A DNA stretch of 37,794 nt from Herbinix sp. (lineage in GTDB: Bacteria; Bacillota; Clostridia; Lachnospirales; Lachnospiraceae): positions 1 through 37,794 of the forward strand of contig JAQVQL010000002.1 of NCBI GenBank assembly GCA_028701595.1, in the 5' to 3' direction. The translations under genes and the position numbers were made by a program. The notes under the pieces were generated by a model. It worked only from the letters and a program-made list of their open reading frames with translations. It was not told the origin of the DNA and made no database searches. Positions 1-7,464 of the stretch are shown piece after piece. Position 1 is the stretch's first letter. The number at the start of each line of letters is the position of its first letter.

Positions 1-32
1 ATAATACCTGTTCGTTTATTGAAAATCTATTT

Positions 33-84
33 GAGGTATTAGTTATAATACCTCTGGAACCACATGTGATAGTTCCAGTTTTTT
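33..84. other. Tandem hairpins
   Basis: GAGGTATTA-GTTA-TAATACCTC (33-54, perfect) is directly followed by TGGAAC-N11-GTTCCA (55-77) and GTTTTTT. Could be leader structure on the minus strand or a plus-strand terminator. Confidence 0.5.
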
Positions 85-182
85 AGAATTTTCAGGGTTG
101 TTTTACTGTTCAATTATCAAGGTGCTAAATGTCTCTAACGCATTACTTTCAATGCTTGCTACGTTTTAACGTCAGCTTGACT

Positions 183-211
183 ATATTATCATGCATTAAA
201 AACTTTGTCAA
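183..211 (-). promoter_or_regulatory. Strong sigma-A-type promoter, probably for an rRNA-type leader running off the left edge
   Basis: Minus strand reads TTGACA (206-211), 17-nt spacer, TAATAT (183-188). Downstream is GCACCTTGATAATTGAACAG, which resembles Clostridia rrn leader/spacer sequence. Confidence 0.6.
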
Positions 212-280
212 CTACTTTTCAAATAAATTTTAAGTATTATGGAGCATTTTTCATTATTACATTTGATTTAAAAAGTAGAA

Positions 281-369
281 CGGAGAAAGAGGGATTTGAA
301 CCCTCGCGCCGCTATTAACGACCTACTCACTTTCCAGGCGAGCCCCTTCAGCCTCTTGGGTATTTCTCC
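281..369 (-). tRNA. tRNA-Ser (anticodon GGA)
   Basis: Acceptor GGAGAAA/TTTCTCC, long variable arm, T-arm GGTTCAAATCC, anticodon loop CTGGAAA. No encoded CCA. Confidence 0.93.
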
Positions 370-406
370 ACAGCGCCAAAATGTCCAAATTGTTCGAACA
401 ATAAAA

Positions 407-446
407 CCACCATATTACGGTGGCAAAACCACCTGTATGGCGGTTT
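407..446 (-). terminator. Double hairpin between the tRNA-Ser genes; the distal hairpin resembles a Rho-independent terminator
   Basis: Minus strand reads AAACCGCC-ATACA-GGTGGTTTT-G-CCACC-GTAATAT-GGTGG-TTTTATT. Confidence 0.6.
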
Positions 447-455
447 GATTTTTAG

Positions 456-542
456 CGGAGAGGGTGGGATTCGAACCCACGGTTCCTTGCGGAATCACTG
501 GTTTTCAAGACCAGCTCCTTACAGCCTCTCGGACACCTCTCC
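456..542 (-). tRNA. tRNA-Ser (anticodon TGA)
   Basis: Acceptor GGAGAGG/CCTCTCC, long variable arm, T-arm GGTTCGAATCC, anticodon stem-loop CTGGT-CTTGAAA-ACCAG. Confidence 0.93.
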
Positions 543-663
543 AAACGTCGCTTAGCTATTGTATCATCACAGCTTTCTTGTGTCAAGTGCTTTTCATTTA
601 TTCATTTTGGAATTGTTCTTTTATTCATTACAATTCAAAGAAAGTCGACACAAGTAACTACTT

Positions 664-1386
664 TCACTTATTCATTAATCTATCATTTATCCCTTTTGCG
701 ATAGTCATATCCTCAGGAGTAGTAATCTTTATATTATAGTAATCTCCCTTTACTATTTTTACAGGTTGATTAATATATCTTTCGTATACCATTGCATCAT
801 CTGTAACGGTCTTTCTATCTGACTCATCTCCTTCAAAGAGCAACTTATAAGCCTTTTTGATTGATGAATACATAAATGCCTGGGGTGTTTGAGCTAACCA
901 CATTAATTTTCTATCCGGAGTATCCTTAATCCATCCATCTATATCAACGGCCTTAATAGTATCCTTCACAGGGGCTGCTACTATACATGCTCCATGCTCC
1001 TTTACCTTATCAATTACTTCATTAATTAAATCAGAAGATACAAAAGGCCTGGCACCATCATGGATTAACACATAATCGGTATTATCTACGGCTAAAAGAG
1101 CACGATTCACAGAATCATATCTTTCCTCACCGCCTTCAATAACACTAATTACCTTCTTAAAGCCATAAGGGGTTATAATATTATCAGTGCAGTATTCAGT
1201 TTGCCCCTGGCTGCAAACAAGTATAATCTCATCTACAAGACTTTCTTCAAAGGCCTTTATAGAATAAAAAAGAATCGGCTTATCCTCCAGTGTAAGAAAC
1301 TGCTTTGCCACAGTAGCATTCATTCGTTTCCCTTGTCCAGCCGCTAATATAATTGCTGTAACCTTCTCCTTCATATTCATCTCCAC
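664..1386 (-). CDS. ispD: 2-C-methyl-D-erythritol 4-phosphate cytidylyltransferase
   Basis: IILAAGQGKRMNATVAKQFL, VLIHDGARPFV and APVKDTIK motifs of IspD. Confidence 0.95.
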   Translation of the reverse strand: MEMNMKEKVTAIILAAGQGKRMNATVAKQFLTLEDKPILFYSIKAFEESLVDEIILVCSQGQTEYCTDNIITPYGFKKVISVIEGGEERYDSVNRALLAVDNTDYVLIHDGARPFVSSDLINEVIDKVKEHGACIVAAPVKDTIKAVDIDGWIKDTPDRKLMWLAQTPQAFMYSSIKKAYKLLFEGDESDRKTVTDDAMVYERYINQPVKIVKGDYYNIKITTPEDMTIAKGINDRLMNK

Positions 1387-1417
1387 CCTATATATCTTAA
1401 TACATGTTTTTTTATTT

Positions 1418-2443
1418 CTATCGTTCTCCTATTTTTAAGTTAGGAATTGCATTCAAATCAAGTCCGCTACTAATGCCTTTTATATATTCATAATAAGCAG
1501 AGGTTCCTATCATAGCAGCATTGTCAGTACAAAATATTGGTGAGGGATGATAAAATTCCAGCTCATTTTCCTTGCAAACTGTGTGCATAGCCTTTTGAAG
1601 TGATGAGTTCGCGGCCACTCCTCCCGCTATAGCAACCTTCTTCATATTATAATCCTTTGCTGCAAGCATAGTTCTACTAACCAGAACATCAACTACTGCT
1701 TCCTGAAATGACGCTGCCACATCAGCTCTGTTAATCTCTTCATGCTTCATCTCTAACGAATTAATATAGTTCAGTACCGCAGATTTCAAACCGCTAAAAC
1801 TAAAGTCATATGGTGCTCCATCTATATGGGCTCGTGGAAATTGAATTGCTTGCCCATTTCCCTCCTTAGATAGCCTATCAATCTTCGGACCTCCGGGATA
1901 TCCTAAGCCGATAGCTCTAGCCACTTTATCAAAAGCTTCTCCTGCCGCGTCATCTCTGGTTCTTCCTATAATTTCAAATTCACCATAATCATTAACAAGG
2001 ACAAGGTGAGTATGACCTCCTGATACTACTAAACATAGAAACGGAGGCTCAAGCTGCTTATTTTCTATATAATTAGCTGAAATATGACCTTCGATGTGGT
2101 GAACCCCAATCAAGGTTTTTTTCGCGGCAAAGCTTATAGCCTTAGCCTCTGCAACACCTACCAATAATGCTCCAACCAGACCGGGTCCGTAGGTAACTCC
2201 AATCGCATCTATATCCTTTAGGGAGATTTCGGCGACGCTCAATGCTTCTTCAATAACCTGGTTTATCTTCTCAATATGTTTTCTGGATGCAATCTCAGGG
2301 ACTACGCCTCCATAAACTTTATGAAGTTCTATCTGTGATGATATAATATTGGAACGAACCTCTCTGCCGTTTCTTACTACTGCTGCGGCTGTTTCATCAC
2401 AGGATGTCTCGATTGCTAATATATTAATGTCCTTTTGTAACAT
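1418..2443 (-). CDS. tsaD: tRNA N6-adenosine threonylcarbamoyltransferase
   Basis: [30 protein letters not shown] and [10 protein letters not shown] motifs. Confidence 0.97.
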   Translation of the reverse strand: MLQKDINILAIETSCDETAAAVVRNGREVRSNIISSQIELHKVYGGVVPEIASRKHIEKINQVIEEALSVAEISLKDIDAIGVTYGPGLVGALLVGVAEAKAISFAAKKTLIGVHHIEGHISANYIENKQLEPPFLCLVVSGGHTHLVLVNDYGEFEIIGRTRDDAAGEAFDKVARAIGLGYPGGPKIDRLSKEGNGQAIQFPRAHIDGAPYDFSFSGLKSAVLNYINSLEMKHEEINRADVAASFQEAVVDVLVSRTMLAAKDYNMKKVAIAGGVAANSSLQKAMHTVCKENELEFYHPSPIFCTDNAAMIGTSAYYEYIKGISSGLDLNAIPNLKIGER

Positions 2444-2455
2444 AGCTTCCTCTTT

Positions 2456-3037
2456 CTAATTCTGATTGTCAGTTACATATTCCCAACCAAGAATTTTCCA
2501 CTTATCGTCCTTATCCTTTCGCATGGTATAACGCCTTAGCTCCGATGTTTGTCCTTTCTGTGTAATAGTAAATGAAACAAACGCATTGGCGAATTTCTGA
2601 CCATCCTTTGTATAACTTTCTTCTTTCTCTTCATTAACCACAACATTATACTCTATCCTACGATCCAATTGATGCCATAAGGCAATATCTGAGTATAAAT
2701 CGGCTAAATATTGCTCTTCGGAATTAACAGCCAATAGCTCATCATCATATAGGTATCTTATCTTTAATGCTAATTCCTTTATTTCTTCATCTTCGACTCC
2801 AGAGTACAAAAGTCTTGTCATATCTCCGTGAAGCTTAGCCACATCTCTTGGCATTTCAGGATATTCTTTGTCTAGATCCATCTCTAGTAGCTGTTCAACC
2901 TCAGTTAATTTTTTTAAAGAGGCTTCTTTGAGATTTTCTGACTGCTTAGATTGAGTTACATAAACCAATACAAGTACAACTGCTGCAATTGAAATAACAG
3001 TAAAAATAGCTGACATAGGTTTTTTTGATTTTTTCAT
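2456..3037 (-). CDS. Uncharacterised membrane-anchored protein (DUF6715-like)
   Basis: N-terminal signal-anchor (AIFTVISIAAVVLVLVYV) followed by a soluble domain. Family name is from memory. Confidence 0.6.
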   Translation of the reverse strand: MKKSKKPMSAIFTVISIAAVVLVLVYVTQSKQSENLKEASLKKLTEVEQLLEMDLDKEYPEMPRDVAKLHGDMTRLLYSGVEDEEIKELALKIRYLYDDELLAVNSEEQYLADLYSDIALWHQLDRRIEYNVVVNEEKEESYTKDGQKFANAFVSFTITQKGQTSELRRYTMRKDKDDKWKILGWEYVTDNQN

Positions 3038-3059
3038 CCTCTACCTCCTGTCTATAAGT

Positions 3060-3974
3060 CTATTCATTCTTATCAAATTCCAAGGTGACAGTCTTTCTGT
3101 CCTTTCCCGCCTTTGTATTGGGAAATATACGCTTTGCTTCATTTATAAAATCCCCGGGTCGTGCTAAGGATGGGCTATAATGTGTTAGCCACATTTCCTT
3201 AACCTCTGCTTCCTTTGCTATCTTAGCTGCTTCGCGAAAAGTCATATGCTTATATTCCTTAGCCTTTTCATCCTTTTCTTTCTCGCCATACATTCCCTCG
3301 CATATAAACAAATCGGAATACATAGCATTATCTATAATAGCCTTTGTTGGTCTTGTATCTGTACAATATGTCAGCTTAATGCCTTTTCTTTCAGGACCAA
3401 GTACCATTTCAGGTGTATATAACTTTCCTTCTTCTTCTACAGTTTCTCCCTTTTGTAGTCGATTCCACAATTTCATAGGAACCTGGTTCTCCTCTGCCCT
3501 TTCGGCATAAAACCTACCCCCTCGCTTAATCAGAATGCTATACCCATAGCAAGGTATATTATGTCTGACATAAAATGCCCTAAGAGTATATCCGCAGACC
3601 TCAATTTCCTGCTCTGGTTCAGTCAATTCTATAAAATTAAGCTCAAATGGAAGCTCTGGTGCTATCACTCTTAAGGAATCCACAACCCTTTTTAACCCTT
3701 TTGGACCAATCATATATACAGGTTCTGTACGATCCGAATTGCCCATGGATAGCAAGAGTCCAGGAAGCCCACTTATATGATCACCATGAAAATGTGTAAT
3801 ACATATGACATCAATAGAATGAACACTCCAGCCTTTTTCTCTAATTGTTATTTGTGTTCCTTCGCCACAATCAATAAGCAAGCTCCTTCCGTTAAATCTA
3901 GTCATAAGAGCTGTTAACCATCTTCCTGGTAGAGGCATCATCCCGCCCGTTCCAAGTAAGCATACATCCAACAT
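3060..3974 (-). CDS. rnz: Ribonuclease Z
   Basis: Metallo-beta-lactamase motifs LLIDCGEGTQ and THFHGDHISGLPGLL; 304 aa RNase Z form. Confidence 0.95.
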   Translation of the reverse strand: MLDVCLLGTGGMMPLPGRWLTALMTRFNGRSLLIDCGEGTQITIREKGWSVHSIDVICITHFHGDHISGLPGLLLSMGNSDRTEPVYMIGPKGLKRVVDSLRVIAPELPFELNFIELTEPEQEIEVCGYTLRAFYVRHNIPCYGYSILIKRGGRFYAERAEENQVPMKLWNRLQKGETVEEEGKLYTPEMVLGPERKGIKLTYCTDTRPTKAIIDNAMYSDLFICEGMYGEKEKDEKAKEYKHMTFREAAKIAKEAEVKEMWLTHYSPSLARPGDFINEAKRIFPNTKAGKDRKTVTLEFDKNE

Positions 3975-4238
3975 TATATTTTCTTACCTTTCCTAATGTC
4001 CATTACTTCTTTCTATATTATTTATCGACATTATACCATTTATATTAAAACAAATTCTACTATATATAATCTACTATAACAATAATATTTTGCCATGCCG
4101 TTATAAATTATATAAGCATAATAACATATTCTATTCCAATTTTCTATAATTTGTCCAGATGGACGTATTTCTTATACCATTAAAAAGAAGGCCTTAGACA
4201 GCGCCCTCTTCCTTTTCATTATTATCATAACCCTATTC

Positions 4239-4484
4239 TTACATTACTTCTATTTTGCTTATAACCTCCACTGGAATCTGAAAGCTATCCGTTATCCTCT
4301 TATAGCAATCCTCACACAAATTAAAGTGGTGAATCTGTGTATCCCAATCAGAAAAATATCCCCACTCTTTTTTTGCTTCAAAGGCATCCTCTCTTAATAT
4401 ACCATTCTCAACCTTTAATTGTTTCCCACATGAATTGCAGTACAAATGCATGTCCCCACTTTTTTTATCCACTGCTCTTTTCAC
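4239..4484 (-). CDS. Small uncharacterised zinc-ribbon-like protein
   Basis: 81 aa with CNSCGKQ and LCEDCYKRI Cys pairs; lies in the t6A cluster. Confidence 0.7.
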   Translation of the reverse strand: MKRAVDKKSGDMHLYCNSCGKQLKVENGILREDAFEAKKEWGYFSDWDTQIHHFNLCEDCYKRITDSFQIPVEVISKIEVM

Positions 4485-4569
4485 GACTTATCCCTCCTGA
4501 TTTGATAAACGGAAGCTACCCGCTGCTAGTATCATTATAAGCCTTGCTATCGGTTTTTTACAGTGGGAA

Positions 4570-5010
4570 TTAATGTATTGGGTTTCTCCACATGATTATA
4601 GCGTTCTCAACAGGCTTTGTATAAAAATCTTTTCTAACCCCAGCCTCGGTAAATCCAAGCTTCTTATAGAGATTGATAGCTGCCACATTCGATTGCCTAA
4701 CCTCAAGAGTCAGAGAGCCGATACCCCTACCGACAGCCTGTATAATCAATTCCTTTAGCATCCTTATGCCTATTCCCTGTCGCAAATGGCTTGTTTTAAC
4801 TGCCACATTATAGATATAGCCTTCACCGGCAACACCCCAGTAGCCGCAATACCCAGCGACAATTCCATCCACAATCGCTACAAGGTAATGGTTACTTGGT
4901 TCTGCTATGGATTTAAGAAATGAAGTTTTGCTCCATGGGTCAGAAAAGGTATCCTTTTCAATTGCATATACCTCATCCACATCAGCTACTGTCATGTCCC
5001 GTATAAGCAT
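4570..5010 (-). CDS. rimI: Ribosomal protein S18 alanine N-acetyltransferase
   Basis: GNAT fold with VKTSHLRQGIGIRML and LEVRQSNVAAINLYKKLGF; adjacent to tsaB and tsaE. Confidence 0.92.
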   Translation of the reverse strand: MLIRDMTVADVDEVYAIEKDTFSDPWSKTSFLKSIAEPSNHYLVAIVDGIVAGYCGYWGVAGEGYIYNVAVKTSHLRQGIGIRMLKELIIQAVGRGIGSLTLEVRQSNVAAINLYKKLGFTEAGVRKDFYTKPVENAIIMWRNPIH

Positions 5011-5064
5011 TATTTATCTCCTTAATCAGAAAGCTTCTACTTGTCCTAGCTCTTCTTGCTTATA

Positions 5065-5784
5065 TCACTTTCTGCCTTTTCTCGCCTTTTCTCGTTCGGC
5101 TCTCTCTCGTTCAGCCTGACTAACCCTTAGATATACTGGTTGATGCTCTGCGGCTGTCTCTACACGATTTTCCTTATAATACTCCAAGCCAAGGGCTGCA
5201 ACAGCTCCTGCCCTTTGTCTGTTCATATGCAAAGGAGCAAAGAAATACCCCACCTTAATGTTCTCTGATATCCTATCCCTGTGAATAGGCACCCCATCTC
5301 CCAGAAATATTACATCTTTTCCTATCGATTCAATCTCATCTATAATCTCATCTATCCCCACAGCCTTCTGTGGGGATATCACCACAAGCTTATCATTAAC
5401 AAATTCATACAGACCTGTATATACCTGATTTCTTCTGGCGTCCATAATAGGACAGATCAACTTGTTCGTGCCATACACATTATAAGCTAAGCTATCAACT
5501 GTAGGTACTGATATAATGGGTTTATCTAGAGCAAGTCCCAACCCCTTAGCAGTTGCGGAGCCTATCCTAAGTCCAGTAAATGATCCCGGGCCTGAGCTAA
5601 TTGCAATAGCATCTACTTCAGATAAATCCAGGTCCACAATACGAACTATTTCATCTAGCATAGGGAGTAAAGTCTGTGAGTGTGTCTTTTTAAAATTTAC
5701 TGTATATTCCGCCAATAAAGCATCCTCAGATGCAATAGCCACGGAAGCTACTAGCCCTGAGCTATCTAGTGCCAGTATTATCAT
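5065..5784 (-). CDS. tsaB: tRNA threonylcarbamoyladenosine biosynthesis protein TsaB
   Basis: ILALDSSGLVASVAI and SSGPGSFTGLRIG motifs. Confidence 0.95.
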   Translation of the reverse strand: MIILALDSSGLVASVAIASEDALLAEYTVNFKKTHSQTLLPMLDEIVRIVDLDLSEVDAIAISSGPGSFTGLRIGSATAKGLGLALDKPIISVPTVDSLAYNVYGTNKLICPIMDARRNQVYTGLYEFVNDKLVVISPQKAVGIDEIIDEIESIGKDVIFLGDGVPIHRDRISENIKVGYFFAPLHMNRQRAGAVAALGLEYYKENRVETAAEHQPVYLRVSQAERERAEREKARKGRK

Positions 5785-5811
5785 GATATATCACCTTCTT
5801 ATTATTAGTTT

Positions 5812-6234
5812 CTATATAATATTAATTTCTCGATAATCATATCCTTTGTCTAGGTTCTTCTGTATCTGAATGGTCGTCCTATTATTAGGAAGAATTTCAT
5901 CAACCAATTCTGCCCATTCAATCAGACAGACTCCATCTCCGTAGAAATATTCCTCATAGCCTATCTCCTCCATCTCCGAGACGTCCCCTATACGATAGAC
6001 ATCAAAGTGATAAAAGGGCATATTATTCCTAGCAATATATTCTTGAACTATGGTAAATGTGGGGCTGTTTACATGCTCATCCACTCCTAGGCCTTTTGCA
6101 AAGCCTTGTGTAAATACGGTCTTACCCACACCTAAATCACCATTTATACAATACACCTGACCCTTAGTGGCCTTACTACCCAGATCATAGCCAATCTCGT
6201 AGGTATCTTTGGCGCTAAAGCTTTCTATTATCAT
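5812..6234 (-). CDS. tsaE: tRNA threonylcarbamoyladenosine biosynthesis ATPase TsaE
   Basis: Walker A GDLGVGKTVFTQGFAKGL, SPTFTIVQEY, HFDVYRI. Confidence 0.95.
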   Translation of the reverse strand: MIIESFSAKDTYEIGYDLGSKATKGQVYCINGDLGVGKTVFTQGFAKGLGVDEHVNSPTFTIVQEYIARNNMPFYHFDVYRIGDVSEMEEIGYEEYFYGDGVCLIEWAELVDEILPNNRTTIQIQKNLDKGYDYREINII

Positions 6235-6348
6235 TGTTCTTCCTCGTTCTGTAAAAACTAAAGTATGTTTTACTTTGACTTTTATAATGCGGATTAGTAG
6301 CTTGAAAACCTACGGTTTTCGTGTATATTATAGCAGATGAATAAAAAA

Positions 6349-6377
6349 AAAGATAGGATTTCATAAATCCTATCTTT
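6349..6377 (-). terminator. Rho-independent terminator downstream of the ribU-like gene
   Basis: AAAGATAGGATTT-CAT-AAATCCTATCTTT, 13-bp perfect stem, with a U-tract on the minus strand. Confidence 0.85.
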
Positions 6378-6396
6378 AAAAACAACTTTATGTGTT

Positions 6397-7020
6397 TCAG
6401 CCTATTGATTTGATTAATCCACTGATCCTTTTATATATCAAGAGTGTTATTAGAGAAACTAATACTCCTTTAATCATATTAAAAGGTACTACCGCATAGA
6501 AAATAAATGTTGATATATTATTTATTGCGGGATTAACAGTGGTTCCCATTTTAACGAGGGCATCCATAGGCATATTGAAGAAATATGCATATATCGGTAG
6601 AAGCACGAACGCATTCATAAATGCTCCCAATACTACCATGAGCATTGTGCCTATCACCAAACCATTAATGGCAGATTTTAGTGTTTTGTTTTTATAGTAA
6701 ATAATTGATGCAGGCACCACAAATGAGCATCCGATAATAAAATTAGCTAGTTCACCGGTTCCTACTGTTTGTGTGCCGGTAGTAACCAGGTTTAAAAGTA
6801 TTTTTAAAAACTCAATAATTATTCCTGCAATAGGTCCTAATGCAAATGCCCCTATAAGCACCGGAACCTCACTAAAATCCAACTCATAGAATGGTGGTGC
6901 AAACCACAGTGGAATCTCAAACCACATTAATGGTACTGTAGCTGCTGCTAATATAGCCATAACGGCCATAGATTTGATTGAAAAAAGACTACTCGTTTTT
7001 TGATTGTTTAAACTTCTCAT
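6397..7020 (-). CDS. ribU: ECF transporter S component, probably riboflavin-specific
   Basis: Hydrophobic S-component protein with FSEVPVLIGAFALGPIAGIIIEFLKILLN, downstream of an FMN riboswitch. Confidence 0.85.
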   Translation of the reverse strand: MRSLNNQKTSSLFSIKSMAVMAILAAATVPLMWFEIPLWFAPPFYELDFSEVPVLIGAFALGPIAGIIIEFLKILLNLVTTGTQTVGTGELANFIIGCSFVVPASIIYYKNKTLKSAINGLVIGTMLMVVLGAFMNAFVLLPIYAYFFNMPMDALVKMGTTVNPAINNISTFIFYAVVPFNMIKGVLVSLITLLIYKRISGLIKSIG

Positions 7021-7141
7021 AGTATTTAACTCTCCTTTTTTAAAGGAATAATCCCGGTTATAATAGATTGCTTAGCTCAATGCCCATCCTGCACGGAGTG
7101 TTTTTATTGTATAGGTAATTTTAGATAAATTTCCTATACAA

Positions 7142-7170
7142 ATAAAAACCCCCGATATGGGTATCGGGGG
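7142..7170 (-). terminator. Expression-platform terminator of the FMN riboswitch
   Basis: CCCCCGATA-TGGG-TATCGGGGG stem followed by a U-tract on the minus strand. Confidence 0.85.
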
Positions 7171-7194
7171 AATAAAGCTAAGTTTATACTATTA

Positions 7195-7323
7195 TTCTTC
7201 TCGCATCCAGACTTTACTGTCGGTTTTGGAATTTCACCAAATCAGTCATAGTGATTAATTAGTTGCATCATTATGAGTCGCGGACTATACCGCCGGTAGG
7301 GAATTTCACCCTGCCCCGAAGAT
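7195..7323 (-). promoter_or_regulatory. FMN riboswitch (RFN element)
   Basis: Minus strand: ATCTTCGGGGCAGGGTGAAATTCCCTACCGGCGGTATAGTCCGCGA...GATTTGGTGAAATTCCAAAACCGACAGTAAAGTCTGGATGCGAGAAG. Confidence 0.97.
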
Positions 7324-7464
7324 TTACCTTATTTAATTTTTATATTATTATCATACCTCACTAATATTGCCTTGTCAATTATATAACATAACAAATACAA
7401 GGATGATTATCAAAAACTTCTATGCGATATGCATATAATATAGCTGACCTGACATTATAAGAGC

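Noticed and set aside
464-739. Plus-strand 91-aa ORF
   Set aside because: It overlaps tRNA-Ser(TGA) and the 3' end of ispD; its N-terminus is a translation of the tRNA complement.
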